Source of the DNA: Paraburkholderia fungorum
GTDB taxonomy: Bacteria; Pseudomonadota; Gammaproteobacteria; Burkholderiales; Burkholderiaceae
Assembly (NCBI RefSeq): GCF_900099835.1
Contig: NZ_FNKP01000002.1
Coordinates: forward strand, 1,798,001 to 1,862,000
Direction of reading: 5' to 3'
Length of the DNA stretch: 64,000 nt
Made by a program: the position numbers and the translations under genes. How positions within the stretch are numbered: the stretch's first letter is position 1; every line of letters begins with the position of its first letter. The notes below the pieces were generated by a model. It saw nothing but the letters and a program-made list of their open reading frames with translations, made no database searches and had not been told where the DNA came from. This document shows, one piece after another, positions 44,078 through 53,268 of the stretch.

Positions 44078-44368
44078 ATGCGTCTATCAACGCTAAAAAT
44101 CATCGCGGGTTGTGCGGCCGGTCTTTCCGCATTGTTATTCGCAAGCGGTCCGGCATTCGCGCAAGGCGGCGGCAACGGCCAGGGCGGTAGCGGCGGCGGC
44201 AACGCACACAGCGCAGCGACAGCGGGAATGACCCATTGGGGCGACCCCGCTCCGAGTCCGATGGACGCAATGCCGGGAAGCGGAATGAAGAAAATGGATT
44301 CGCCCGACAACAGCATGCCGTCGATGTCGCCGGGCGATCCGATGAATGGCGCTAAACCCGCACAATAA
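44078..44368 (+). CDS. Small exported Gly- and Met-rich protein
   Basis: 96 residues. Signal peptide (LKIIAGCAAGLSALLFASGP then AFAQ), a Gly/Asn/Gln-rich linker (GGGNGQGGSGGGNAHSAATA), then a Met/Pro/Asp-rich part with MTHWGDPAPSPMDAMPGSGM and KKMDSPDNSMPSMSPGDPM. Repeated Met with His and Asp resembles periplasmic metal-binding proteins, but no family motif is clear. AAGGAG seven bases before the ATG at 44078. Confidence 0.7.
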   Translation: MRLSTLKIIAGCAAGLSALLFASGPAFAQGGGNGQGGSGGGNAHSAATAGMTHWGDPAPSPMDAMPGSGMKKMDSPDNSMPSMSPGDPMNGAKPAQ

Positions 44369-44433
44369 AAATAGTCCGATTTTCGTGGGCTAAACGCACG
44401 GATTTGAATCGGGTTCAGGCGCGGCCGGGTCGA

Positions 44434-44967
44434 TCAAACACCGGTGACGCCGACCCGTCGCGCTTCATGACCGGCGTTGTCCTGATACTCGCCCACGCGG
44501 GCGGTGTCGCGCATGAGCAGCGCGTATTGCGGCAATTCGATAAAGCCGCTCACCTGCCGCACGATCTGCCAGAACACCTTGGCAAACAATCGCACGCGTT
44601 CCGCTTCGTCCAGATCGCCGGCGAGCGGATCGGCAAAGGTCCAGTTGCACAGCTCCGGTTCCCCGGGAAATGACGGCGCGTGATTAGCGTCGACGGATTC
44701 GTGCATGGAAATGACGAGATCCATGCGCGGCGCCCACTCGCCGGTGAATTCCAGCCAGCTCTTCGGACTGAGCACGCCCTGATCCGACACACCCGGCCGC
44801 AATTGCGCGATTGCATGCGGATGAACTCGCGCGGCCGGCTCCGGCCCCGCGCTGAATGCTTCGAACCGGTGTCCTGCCAGTTCTCGCAGCAAAGCCTCCG
44901 CCATGATGCTGCGCGCTGCGTTGTCCCTGCAAAGAAACAGCACTTTATATTTTCTGGTCACGCTCAC
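44434..44967 (-). CDS. Low-molecular-weight protein-tyrosine phosphatase/ArsC-like protein
   Basis: 177 residues. The phosphate loop CRDNAARS (C-X5-R-S) near the N-terminus in KVLFLCRDNAARSIMAEALL, and the general-acid region WTFADPLAGDLDEAERVRLF, match LMW-PTPase and thioredoxin-type arsenate reductases. The sequence FSAGPEPAARVHPHAIAQLR is common to both. No ArsR, ArsB or capsule genes are adjacent. Starts at a GTG (44967), a weak Shine-Dalgarno. Converges on the small exported protein gene, 65 bp between stops. Confidence 0.85.
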   Translation of the reverse strand: MSVTRKYKVLFLCRDNAARSIMAEALLRELAGHRFEAFSAGPEPAARVHPHAIAQLRPGVSDQGVLSPKSWLEFTGEWAPRMDLVISMHESVDANHAPSFPGEPELCNWTFADPLAGDLDEAERVRLFAKVFWQIVRQVSGFIELPQYALLMRDTARVGEYQDNAGHEARRVGVTGV

Positions 44968-45229
44968 CCCGTAGCCGTATTTTTTTGCTTCTGGGCGCTA
45001 TTCTGCCGGCCCAGTCTTGCGACCCCGTGACACTACGATGTCTAAATTCCTCGCGCCACGGGAATTTCCACCAGGGCACTCACGCTTCCACTTACAGGCA
45101 GGACTTGCCACACGCGGCGGATCACGAAGAGGCCGAAGTGTACCAGCGCGACGCTGAGCCTTACATTTCGCTGTCTTTCACGTGGACGAGCGGGCACGCG
45201 GGTGAGCGAGCGCGCGCCGGCAGGTTGAG

Positions 45230-45433
45230 TCAGGTCGCACTTTCGCTATCGTGGCGCTCCGACAGGATCCGGTTGGCGGCATCGCTGCCATAGGCTGGCG
45301 TCGCCGGAGCGGGGTCGGACGATACGGCTGCGGGCGCGGGCGAGCTGATCGCCTTGACGCCGTTCACAATGCCCGGCGCGGCGACGTACGGAATAAACGC
45401 AGCAACCGCAACTACAACGATGAAGGTAAACAT
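45230..45433 (-). CDS. Small membrane-anchored or exported protein, hypothetical
   Basis: 67 residues. An N-terminal hydrophobic helix MFTFIVVVAVAAFIPYVAAP is followed by an Ala/Pro/Ser linker (ISSPAPAAVSSDPAPATPAY) and a short polar end (ANRILSERHDSESAT). GAGAGG lies ten bases before the ATG. Composition looks real, but no relatives recognised. Confidence 0.5.
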   Translation of the reverse strand: MFTFIVVVAVAAFIPYVAAPGIVNGVKAISSPAPAAVSSDPAPATPAYGSDAANRILSERHDSESAT

Positions 45434-45806
45434 GGCCGTTGTACCTCTCGGGGAATCGATGCGTGGAGACGAGGCGAGCCAAAGCGTTCGCGGAGAAAGA
45501 TGAGAAGAGAGCTCGCGGGAAATCGCCAGTCAATCGCGGGTAAATTAGCTGGGGAACAAACAGGAGAGAACGGTCGATAGCCGGTATTCAGAGTCGCCAG
45601 TTGCGCAAATCCGGGCCTCATGCAGAAGCGCCCGGCATCTGCCAACGCAGCGGCAAATGAAGCTATCTGGCAATCAACTGACCACGTTCGACCGACATCC
45701 ATCGCGAACGCAATACTGATTCTAGAAGCGCAAAATCGAACGCTAAAGACTACGGTCTATATCAATTCGGTCTAGGTCTATGGTCTACCGGCCAGGCGCT
45801 TATTCG
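45434..45806. other. Intergenic region with GGTCTA cluster
   Basis: 373 bp without a recognised gene. Near its right end the hexamer GGTCTA occurs four times (45754, 45769, 45775, 45782), 20 bp before the stop of the MFS gene. Otherwise nothing assignable. Confidence 0.4.
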
Positions 45807-47375
45807 TCACACGGCTGCGGATTGCACGACTTTGCGCGGCGATTGGTCGGACTGATCGTCCTTCGAGCCCGTACGACTCAGAAACGCAAAAGACGCGAGC
45901 GCCGACATAAGCGTGATCGCGATCAGCACATGTAGCAGGCGCGTGAACGCATGCGTATAGCTCAGCACCAGTTCGTGCCGCCCGATTTGCGGCAGGCTCG
46001 CGGCAGCTTGCGCGAGGTCGCCGGTGGTCAGACGCTGCGATGCTTCGGCAATCCGCGCGATCGTCGCGGGTCCGGCGTGCGGCACGATGCGCGCGAGACT
46101 CGCGTTGACGAGGCCGGCAAGAATCGCCATCGCGATGGCTAGCGCAATGCCCTCTCCCGCCACCCGCGTCGTGCTGAAGATGCCAGATGCCATGCCCGCC
46201 CGCTCCTTCGGCACGACGCTCACGGAGAGTCCGTCCATCAGACCCCAGGGCACGCCCGCGCCGATGCCGACGACCAGCATCGGCGCAATCACCGACGCTC
46301 GCGATGCGCTCATGTCGACGAGGCTTAGCCAGTAAAGCCCGGCTGCGGCGACCAGAAAGCCGATGCCCGACAGGACGCCGGCCGATATCCAGCGGGTCAG
46401 CGACGCGGCCAGCATCGGCACGACGAGCATAGGCGCGGAGAGCGCGATCATCAGCAAACCGGCGTCCATTTCGCTCAACCCTTCTGCACCGATAAAACGC
46501 AGCGGCAGCATCACGATGAGCACGATATAGCAGTAGCAGGTGCCGACCGGCAGCATCTGCACGCCGACGAAGCGCGGATAGCGGAACAGGCTCAGCGTCA
46601 GCATCGGCCGCGCGACGCGCGCCTCCACCACCACGAACGCCACCAGCAATCCCGCCGACGCAGCCAGCAGACCGACCACAGTTGCACTCGACCAGCCGTC
46701 CTGCGGCGCCTGGATCACGGCAAACGTGAACAGCGCGAGCGTGCCGGTGAAGGTGATCGTCCCCGGCCAGTCGAGCCCGCTGGCGGCCGGATCGCGGGTT
46801 TCGCGCATACGCGGTACGCCGAAGACGAATGCGATCGCGCCGATCGCCGCGATTGTCCAGAAGATCGCCCGCCAGCTCGAATTTGCGATCAACGCGCCCG
46901 CCATCAACGGACCGAACGCGAGGCCAATGCCGAAGCTAGTCCCCAGCAGACTGAACGCCCTGGTGCGCGCGTGGCCGTCGAATTCCTGCGCGAGCGCGGC
47001 GGTGCCGCTCGCCAGCGACGCAGCCGCCGCAACGCCCTGCAACGCACGCAGCGCGTCGAGCCAGGCCACCGACGGCGCGAAACCCAACGCGAGCGACGTC
47101 GCGATAAAGCCCGCCAGTCCGCACACGAAAATCCGCTTGCGACCGAACTGATCGGCGAGCGCGCCTGCGGCCATCAACAGACTGCCGAAGCTCAGCATGA
47201 ATGCATTGGTGATCCACGTCAGCGCCGCCGCACTGCCGCCAAGGTCACGGCCGATTGCAGGCGTAGCGACTGCGCCGCCGGAAAATGCCAGTGGCAAGAC
47301 GAGCGCCGACAGGCACACGGCGGCGAGGATAAGCGGCTTGTCGTGCTGCGCGTCGTGCGGCGTGGTGGTTTTCAT
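45807..47375 (-). CDS. MFS multidrug exporter, DHA2 (14-helix) family
   Basis: 522 residues. N-terminal helices LILAAVCLSALVLPLAFSGG, then ALTWITNAFMLSFGSLLMAA with GALADQFGRKRIFVCGLAGF (loop 2-3 motif) and the motif C helix LLGTSFGIGLAFGPLMAGAL. Two additional central helices and the 522-residue length fit EmrB/QacA-type exporters. C-terminal tail is polar (RTGSKDDQSDQSPRKVVQ). Drug/proton antiport is the family role; substrate not predictable. Confidence 0.9.
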   Translation of the reverse strand: MKTTTPHDAQHDKPLILAAVCLSALVLPLAFSGGAVATPAIGRDLGGSAAALTWITNAFMLSFGSLLMAAGALADQFGRKRIFVCGLAGFIATSLALGFAPSVAWLDALRALQGVAAAASLASGTAALAQEFDGHARTRAFSLLGTSFGIGLAFGPLMAGALIANSSWRAIFWTIAAIGAIAFVFGVPRMRETRDPAASGLDWPGTITFTGTLALFTFAVIQAPQDGWSSATVVGLLAASAGLLVAFVVVEARVARPMLTLSLFRYPRFVGVQMLPVGTCYCYIVLIVMLPLRFIGAEGLSEMDAGLLMIALSAPMLVVPMLAASLTRWISAGVLSGIGFLVAAAGLYWLSLVDMSASRASVIAPMLVVGIGAGVPWGLMDGLSVSVVPKERAGMASGIFSTTRVAGEGIALAIAMAILAGLVNASLARIVPHAGPATIARIAEASQRLTTGDLAQAAASLPQIGRHELVLSYTHAFTRLLHVLIAITLMSALASFAFLSRTGSKDDQSDQSPRKVVQSAAV

Positions 47376-47707
47376 TTTTCGAGCCCTCAGGTGGAGTTCC
47401 AGCGTTCGACGCGCAGTGGACAGGCATCACGCCAGCCGCGCGTCGCGACACACTCAGGCCGCTATTCTGTTGATGGATTCCTCGTGGATAAAGAGCGCGC
47501 ATGTCGCGACTGAACGGCCTGAAACGCGGCAATCACGTCATGACGGCGCGCCAGGCGCCGATTGTCGCCACTCGGGCGACACACCGTTTCTGTCCGGCGG
47601 ATTTATTCCCGCGATGCACTCGCTCATACTGCAAGCTGATTTTTGGCCCGCGCGAAGCCGTTCAACGACGGACGACGCGCGCCGCGCACCATGACGGGGC
47701 TTACCGG
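47376..47707. other. Intergenic region, MFS exporter to ChaC
   Basis: 332 bp between divergent genes. One 7-bp hairpin (TGTCGCC 47563-47569 with GGCGACA 47575-47581). The ChaC frame is open through this region, but the residues are not domain-like. No regulator gene beside the exporter. Confidence 0.35.
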
Positions 47708-48373
47708 ATGCTGAACAGAAACGCCATTTGCTCTGGCGCATACCTCGAAAGTTTTGATTCGCTGCCGGGCGAGATGCTGTGGACCCAGGCGCGGATCGAC
47801 GCATCGCTCGCGCAGACGTTGCGGCAGCGTCCGTGCGACGGCGACATCTGGGTCTTCGCTTACGGCTCGTTGCTGTGGAATCCGGTCTCGGAGTTCGACA
47901 GCCGCCGCATTGCGACGCTGCATGGCTGGCATCGCAGCTTCTGTATCCGGCTGATCGCCGGGCGCGGTACGCCGGAGCAGCCGGGCCGCATGCTCGCGCT
48001 TGAATCGGGAGGCAGCACGGAAGGCGTCGCATTGCGCCTGGGCGGCGCCACGGTCGAGGAAGAGCTACGGATTCTCTGGATTCGCGAGATGGTGACGGGC
48101 GCTTATCGTCCGACCTGGGCGCCGGTCACGCTCGACGACGGCACGCAAGTGTCCGCAATCGCCTTCGTTGCCGAACCCGAGGATTCGCAATACGAAGGCG
48201 ATTCACGGGCCTCGTCGATTGCTCCGTCGATGGCCGTCGCCACCGGCCTGTTCGGCACCAACGCCGACTATGTTTTCAAGCTGCAAAACGCGCTGGCGGA
48301 GTGTGGCCTGAGCGATCCCTACATCGACGAGATCGCGTCCGAACTGACGCGGATCGGCAGCCACCCCGCGTGA
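47708..48373 (+). CDS. Glutathione-specific gamma-glutamylcyclotransferase (ChaC)
   Basis: 221 residues. The ChaC core is clear: DIWVFAYGSLLWNPVSEFDS, HGWHRSFCIRLIAGRGTPEQ, PGRMLALESGGSTEGVALRL, and WIREMVTGAYRPTWAPVTLD. It cleaves glutathione to 5-oxoproline and Cys-Gly. I choose ATG 47708, ahead of the conserved domain. Its stop lies four bases from the stop of the convergent DnaJ-like gene. Confidence 0.9.
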   Translation: MLNRNAICSGAYLESFDSLPGEMLWTQARIDASLAQTLRQRPCDGDIWVFAYGSLLWNPVSEFDSRRIATLHGWHRSFCIRLIAGRGTPEQPGRMLALESGGSTEGVALRLGGATVEEELRILWIREMVTGAYRPTWAPVTLDDGTQVSAIAFVAEPEDSQYEGDSRASSIAPSMAVATGLFGTNADYVFKLQNALAECGLSDPYIDEIASELTRIGSHPA

Positions 48374-48377
48374 CGCG

Positions 48378-49031
48378 TTAAAACCGCAAGCCGTTCAGAA
48401 ACTGGAACCACAGGCCGCCGAGTGCGCCCGCAGGTTGGGCGTCGGCGGCGGGTTCGTCGCGCTTGCCTCTCGCGCGGTGCTCTGCAGCGTCTTCTTTCTT
48501 CGCCGACACGTCGGCTTGAGCCGAAAGATCAGGCGTGTCGGGTACGTCAGGCGTATTCGTCGTTTTTGCCGCTTCGCGGCGCGACGCCTGCAATGCCGCC
48601 ACGCTGTCCGCGATCTGCGCGGCTCGCTTCGCCTCGCATTGCCGCCCCAGCAACACGCCGAACAGCACGTCGCGATTGTGGCCTTCGTCGGCGAAACGGA
48701 TTGCGACCGAGACCATCTCCGCATACGCCGCCTCGTCGGCTGCGCGCGCCGCCGCCTCGCGTTTCGCCCGCGCCTGCTGCGCGCGCGTGCGTTGCGCCTC
48801 CCAGCCGCGCATCTGCTCGGCGTAGACCGCGTCGTACACCTTGCGCTGCTCGGGATCGGACAGGATCGCGTACGCGTCCTTGATCTCCTGGAAAGTGGCG
48901 CGCGCCACTTCCTCGTGCGCACCGTGATTGCGGTCGGGATGCCACTTCATCGCGGCCTTGCGGTACGCGCGCTTGATTTCTTCTTCGGTGGCGTGCGTTT
49001 GCACGCCGAGCGTGTCATATAGGGTTGCCAT
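48378..49031 (-). CDS. DnaJ-domain protein
   Basis: 217 residues. J domain at the N-terminus: [40 protein letters not shown] (with the HPD motif that stimulates Hsp70) and [20 protein letters not shown]. The middle is a charged coiled coil ([20 protein letters not shown]); no Gly/Phe or zinc region, so it is a type III co-chaperone. C-terminal hydrophobic [16 protein letters not shown] may anchor it. Partner Hsp70 not in the window. Confidence 0.92.
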   Translation of the reverse strand: MATLYDTLGVQTHATEEEIKRAYRKAAMKWHPDRNHGAHEEVARATFQEIKDAYAILSDPEQRKVYDAVYAEQMRGWEAQRTRAQQARAKREAAARAADEAAYAEMVSVAIRFADEGHNRDVLFGVLLGRQCEAKRAAQIADSVAALQASRREAAKTTNTPDVPDTPDLSAQADVSAKKEDAAEHRARGKRDEPAADAQPAGALGGLWFQFLNGLRF

Positions 49032-49146
49032 TTACTTGCTGACCTCGCCGGGAATCGTCGCGGACCATCGTAGCATGCACAAAACGGCTTTAGCGTGTCG
49101 GCCGGCGGGTCGGCTCGAGTGTCGCCCGATCACGCGCGTCGGGCGC

Positions 49147-49180
49147 AAAAAAAAGCCCCACCGCTTGCGCGGCGAGGCTT
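49147..49180 (-). terminator. Leftward terminator hairpin with no gene to its right on that strand
   Basis: AAGCC/GGCTT and CCGC/GCGG pair around the loop TTGC (49153-49180); A8 at 49147-49154 gives a T8 tract on the minus strand. No minus-strand gene lies to its right before 54.6 kb, so it may end an unannotated RNA or insulate the DnaJ-like gene. Confidence 0.6.
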
Positions 49181-49201
49181 AACCCATGTCAAGGAGATGT
49201 C

Positions 49202-49222
49202 ATGGAGGAGACGATTCGATGA
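49202..49222 (+). CDS. Possible six-codon leader ORF (MEETIR)
   Basis: ATG at 49202 is five bases after AAGGAG (49191-49196) and encodes MEETIR before TGA, which overlaps an ATG at 49219 in the frame of the FMN reductase. Such an arrangement would couple translation of a leader to a longer form of the downstream protein. Not proven; the 49032-49458 gap has no other gene. Confidence 0.3.
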   Translation: MEETIR

Positions 49223-49458
49223 TAGCCACCTGTCATCGCGAGTCCAACCAATGGTTCGCCATATGCTTATCTGACACGGGGTCAGGTACATCGCATGCTG
49301 CGCGTCGAACAGCGCCTGGTTATATCGTTAGAACAAAAAGTCGCTTAGGTTCGTGCGCACGGGTCATTAAGATGACACTTCAAAGTCCGGTTCGCCCCGG
49401 CCCGTCGCTCACCTACCCGCATCAGCAGGCCGTGAGCCGCTACCGAAGGAGCATTTCG

Positions 49459-50121
49459 TTGACCCGATTCGATCATCACCGCCGGCCTCTCGTCATCGGC
49501 ATTGGCGGCACGACACGCGCCGCTTCGTCGACCGAGCGCGCGCTCGGCTTCGCATTGCGCGGCGCGGAAGCCGCCGGCGCGAACACCCGCCTGTTCGGCG
49601 GCACGTTTTTGCATAGCCTGCCGCACTACGCGCCCGAACAGCCCAACCGTACCGACGAGCAGCTCGAACTGATCGAAGCCGTGCGCCATGCAGACGCGCT
49701 GATCATCGCCACGCCCGGCTATCACGGCGGCGTGTCGGGCCTCGTCAAGAACGCACTCGACACGCTGGAAGAACTACGCGCCGACGAACGTCCGTATCTC
49801 GACGGCCGCGCGGTCGGCTGCATCGTCACCGCCTATGGCTGGCAAGCCGCCGGGTCGGTGCTGACGTCGCTGCGCTCGATCGTCCACGCGTTGCGCGGCT
49901 GGCCCACGCCGTTCGGCGCGGGCATCAACACGCTGGAAACGCGTTTCGATTCCATCGATACCTGCTCCGACGCGAAGGTCGTCGACCAGCTCGCGACCGT
50001 CGGTCAGCAGGCTGCGCAATTCGCGCTGGCGTTCAACGCACATCGCGCCGCAGAAAGCGACTCGCTGAACGCGTCGACGCTCGCTTCCACACAGCCTGCC
50101 CGTCTGCTGCACGCGGTGTAA
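49459..50121 (+). CDS. NADPH-dependent FMN reductase
   Basis: 220 residues of the flavodoxin-like fold: VIGIGGTTRAASSTERALGF (FMN phosphate loop), ADALIIATPGYHGGVSGLVK (the PxYHGGxSGxxKNALD motif) and AVGCIVTAYGWQAAGSVLTS. Supplies reduced flavin to monooxygenases or acts as a quinone-type reductase. I select TTG 49459, since AAGGAG is seven bases upstream; an in-frame ATG exists at 49372 and an open frame further back. Followed by a strong UUCG-loop hairpin. Confidence 0.85.
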   Translation: MTRFDHHRRPLVIGIGGTTRAASSTERALGFALRGAEAAGANTRLFGGTFLHSLPHYAPEQPNRTDEQLELIEAVRHADALIIATPGYHGGVSGLVKNALDTLEELRADERPYLDGRAVGCIVTAYGWQAAGSVLTSLRSIVHALRGWPTPFGAGINTLETRFDSIDTCSDAKVVDQLATVGQQAAQFALAFNAHRAAESDSLNASTLASTQPARLLHAV

Positions 50122-50479
50122 TCCGCGTATCACGCGCTTCTTTTTCAGCGTTTTCCCCCGCTCCTGACACACTCGCGTGGCGCCGCTTCGGCGGCCCACG
50201 CGAGTGGCGTTTGCACGAACCGTGCGGCACATAACAGACTCGCCGCGCGAGGCTGGATAGTGTGATCGAACACAGCGCATATGATCCGATCCGGGCATCT
50301 GAATATCACTCCCGAAACCCGCTGATTTGCTTACGACGAAAGATTGGTTCACCCGCTGCGCAGCGCGCCCTACGCTTGACCCTGTCCACCGATTCGCCGC
50401 TTTCCAGACGCACGGCGCTACAGGGTTAGTCGCACGCACTGGATTTTCTGCAACGCACACGGGCACCTCTGTCGAGACC
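50122..50479. other. Intergenic region with a 16-bp UUCG hairpin
   Basis: At 50170-50206 CACTCGCGTGG and GCCGC pair with GCGGC and CCACGCGAGTG around a TTCG tetraloop, with one bulged C; probably the terminator of the FMN reductase although the following T tract is short. The remaining 270 bp carry no gene I can support. Confidence 0.65.
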
Positions 50480-50695
50480 ATGAATTCACATATTCGCTAC
50501 AAGGGCTACGAAGTCGCGCCGGTTGCGCAACTGTTGCCCAACGGGCTGTTTGCCGCCAACCTCACGATCGAAAAAACCAGCGCGGACCACGGTAAGGCGT
50601 ACTCGTTCGACGCGCTCGATTACTTCTTCGACGAAGAACATGCACTCGCCTACGCATTCCGATGGGGACGTATGTGGATCGATAATCATCAGTGA
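50480..50695 (+). CDS. Small KGYE-motif protein (paralogue of 16929-17210)
   Basis: 71 residues: MNSHIRYKGYEVAPVAQLLP, NGLFAANLTIEKTSADHGKA, YSFDALDYFFDEEHALAYAF, RWGRMWIDNHQ. Compact alpha/beta layout shared with the protein at 16929. No signal peptide. Start at ATG 50480 with a GAGAC site upstream. Function unknown; the family appears several times per genome in Burkholderia-type bacteria (inference from general knowledge). Confidence 0.8.
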   Translation: MNSHIRYKGYEVAPVAQLLPNGLFAANLTIEKTSADHGKAYSFDALDYFFDEEHALAYAFRWGRMWIDNHQ

Positions 50696-50975
50696 GTTTT
50701 TGATGGGCCTCTGGTGGCCTTTCAATAACCTGCGGTCGTTGAGAATGCGGTTGCGTCGAGCGCGGCGAGAGGGGTTTGACACCCTGCGTGTCGCGTTCGC
50801 CCGACTGCCGGTGCAGGTCTGCGCGGCCCAACCATGCGTCTGAAGCGGATGTGCCAGAATAGTCGGCACATCGAGTCCGCTCCCCCGACGCCACCATGCC
50901 CGACACCGATCTCCGTTACGCCCTCCCTGCAAGCGCACATTGCGCGAATACGCAACGACAGGGAGGCGCCCAGTC

Positions 50976-52430
50976 ATGACATGGACCGTCGATGAACAAC
51001 TCGCGCTGACCGCCACGCAAGCGGTCGATGCGATCCAGTCAGGACGTCTCAGCGCAACCGACTACGTCGCCACATTGCTCGCGCGAGCCGCATCGCTCGC
51101 CAATCTGAACTCGCTCACCACAATCGATCTCGACGGTGCGCTCGCGGCCGCGAAGCGCATCGACGCGTTGTCGCCCGCGCAGAAAGCGCAATTGCCGCTG
51201 GCCGGATTGCCGGTCGTCATCAAGGACAACATCAACACGGCAGGCTTGCAGACGTCAGCAGGTACACCCGCACTCGAAGGCTTCGTGCCGGCGACGAACG
51301 CACCCTCCGTGCAGCGTTTGATCGACGCCGGGGCGATCGTGCTCGGCAAAGCCAACATGCACGAACTCGCGTTTGGCATTACCAGCACGAATCTCGCCGC
51401 GCATGCAGGCCCGGTGCGCAATCCGTACGACCCGTCGCTGATTCCCGGCGGCTCGTCGGGCGGCACGGCCGTGGCGATCGCCGCGCGCATCGTACCCGCC
51501 GGTCTCGGCACGGACACGGGCGGCTCGACCCGCATTCCGGCCGCGCTGACGGGCATCGCGGGGTTTCGTCCCTCGGTCGGCAATGGCGGCAAGGAACGGC
51601 GCTATCACGATCCTGACGCGGTCGTGCCGATCAGCCACACGCGCGACACTGTGGGCCCGATGGCACGCACCGTCGCCGATATTGCGCTGCTCGACGGTGT
51701 GATAACAGGTGCCGGCGGATTGCCCGCAATCGCATTGAGCGGCCTACGTATCGGCCTGCCCGAGCCGCTTTGGGAAGGGCTCGAACGACAGGTGGAAGAT
51801 GTCGCGCGTGCCGCGTTGAATCAGCTTGAAGCAGCGGGCGTCGTGTTCGTACCGGTAGCAATGAGCGATCTGGATTATCTGAACGCGATGGTCGGCAGTC
51901 CGATTGCGGTCCATGAAGCGCTCGGCGACGTGGGTGCCTGGCTCGTCGCCAATCACGCACCGGTCACGACGGTGGCGGAACTGGCCGCGCGCATTGCGAG
52001 CCCGGATGTGCGCGAGATTTACGACGACGTCCTCGCAGGAGTGCTCAGCGGCGAGTATCAAGCCGCGCTGAACCACTGGCGGCCGCGCTTGCAGCAATAC
52101 ATTGCCGCGACGTTCACCGATCAGCGTCTCGACGCACTGCTGTTTCCGACCACGCGCCTCGCCGCGACACCGATCGACGACATCCACGGCTCGTCGACGG
52201 TTTCGATCGACGGCTCTGCGCCGATCCCCACGATGAACGCTTACCTGCGCAACACCGATCCGGCCAGCACGTCCGGCATTCCGGGCCTGTCGCTGGCGGC
52301 GGGCATGACGGCGAGCGGCTTGCCGGTCGGTCTCGAACTGGACGGTCCGCTCGGTGAAGACCGGCGGCTGCTGGCTATTGGCGTCGCGTTCGAACAGTTG
52401 CTCGGCCTATTGCCCGCGCCCGTGCTTTGA
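50976..52430 (+). CDS. Amidase-signature hydrolase (indoleacetamide hydrolase-like)
   Basis: 484 residues. Ser-cisSer-Lys triad regions: LPVVIKDNINTAGLQTSAGT (Lys), IPGGSSGGTAVAIAARIVPA (cis-Ser), and GLGTDTGGSTRIPAALTGIA (nucleophile Ser). The N-terminal TATQAVDAIQSGRLSATDYV and the C-terminal GIPGLSLAAGMTASGLPVGL also match indoleacetamide/mandelamide-type hydrolases. GGGAGG nine bases before the ATG at 50976. Could release indole-3-acetic acid from indole-acetamide, but no monooxygenase is adjacent. Confidence 0.9.
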   Translation: MTWTVDEQLALTATQAVDAIQSGRLSATDYVATLLARAASLANLNSLTTIDLDGALAAAKRIDALSPAQKAQLPLAGLPVVIKDNINTAGLQTSAGTPALEGFVPATNAPSVQRLIDAGAIVLGKANMHELAFGITSTNLAAHAGPVRNPYDPSLIPGGSSGGTAVAIAARIVPAGLGTDTGGSTRIPAALTGIAGFRPSVGNGGKERRYHDPDAVVPISHTRDTVGPMARTVADIALLDGVITGAGGLPAIALSGLRIGLPEPLWEGLERQVEDVARAALNQLEAAGVVFVPVAMSDLDYLNAMVGSPIAVHEALGDVGAWLVANHAPVTTVAELAARIASPDVREIYDDVLAGVLSGEYQAALNHWRPRLQQYIAATFTDQRLDALLFPTTRLAATPIDDIHGSSTVSIDGSAPIPTMNAYLRNTDPASTSGIPGLSLAAGMTASGLPVGLELDGPLGEDRRLLAIGVAFEQLLGLLPAPVL

Positions 52431-52470
52431 CGTTTATCCCCCTCTTTCGAAACCCCACGCCAACGTGCCG

Positions 52471-53268
52471 ATGACCACACCGACACCCGCCCGCCCCGCC
52501 CAATCCCGCAGAAAATCTTTTCATTCGATTGCCCGTTTTGCCGCCGCAGTCACGGTCGTGTTCACGGCCACGGCCTGTGCGCGCCTTGCTACCGTCGATT
52601 CCAACGCGCTATGGAAGATCGTCGACATACGCTGTGTGCCGTCGCAGCAGAGCACTGGGACGCCCGGCCAATGCACGGTCGTGGATCTCGATAAACGCTA
52701 TGTGATCCTGAAGGATATCGTCGGGCGCTCGCAACATCTGCTGATTCCGACCGACCGTATCACCGGAATAGAAAGTCCGTTGGTGTTGGCGCCTCGCGCG
52801 CAGGACTACTGGGTCGATGCGTGGGATTCGCGGCATTACGTCGAGAACGCAGTCAAACGTACGTTGCCGGACAATCAGCTCGGCCTCGAAATCAACTCGC
52901 CGTATCGGCGCTCGCAGAATCAGCTGCATATTCATATCGACTGCATGCGCGCCGATATCAGCGAAGCGCTCGCGCGCCACGCGAAAGATACGCCTGACAA
53001 ATGGCGCTGGGACACGCTCGACGGCAATCGTTACCGGGTCATGCGCGTGACGTCCCTCGCTGACGCAAGCAATCCTTTCCGCATCGTCGCACGGGATAAC
53101 CCGGATACGGTCGCGATGTCGCGGCAAACCATTCTGGTCACAGGTGCAGGACCTTCCGCCTCTGAAGACGGCTGGCTGATCGTGAATAGCGACATCGATC
53201 TGAAGAATGGCAGCGGCACGGCCGAAGGCCTGCTCGATCACGCTTGCCGCGTGGCGGACGCTCAATGA
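52471..53268 (+). CDS. cdh: CDP-diacylglycerol diphosphatase
   Basis: 265 residues. N-terminal anchor/signal (SIARFAAAVTVVFTATACAR) and the HIT-like active-site motif SQNQLHIHIDCMRADISEAL. Other family stretches are ALWKIVDIRCVPSQQSTGTP, KDIVGRSQHLLIPTDRITGI and LGLEINSPYRRSQNQLHIHI. Hydrolyses CDP-diacylglycerol to phosphatidate and CMP at the membrane; broader nucleotide-pyrophosphatase activity is known for relatives. The start follows the amidase stop by 40 bp; co-transcription possible. Confidence 0.9.
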   Translation: MTTPTPARPAQSRRKSFHSIARFAAAVTVVFTATACARLATVDSNALWKIVDIRCVPSQQSTGTPGQCTVVDLDKRYVILKDIVGRSQHLLIPTDRITGIESPLVLAPRAQDYWVDAWDSRHYVENAVKRTLPDNQLGLEINSPYRRSQNQLHIHIDCMRADISEALARHAKDTPDKWRWDTLDGNRYRVMRVTSLADASNPFRIVARDNPDTVAMSRQTILVTGAGPSASEDGWLIVNSDIDLKNGSGTAEGLLDHACRVADAQ

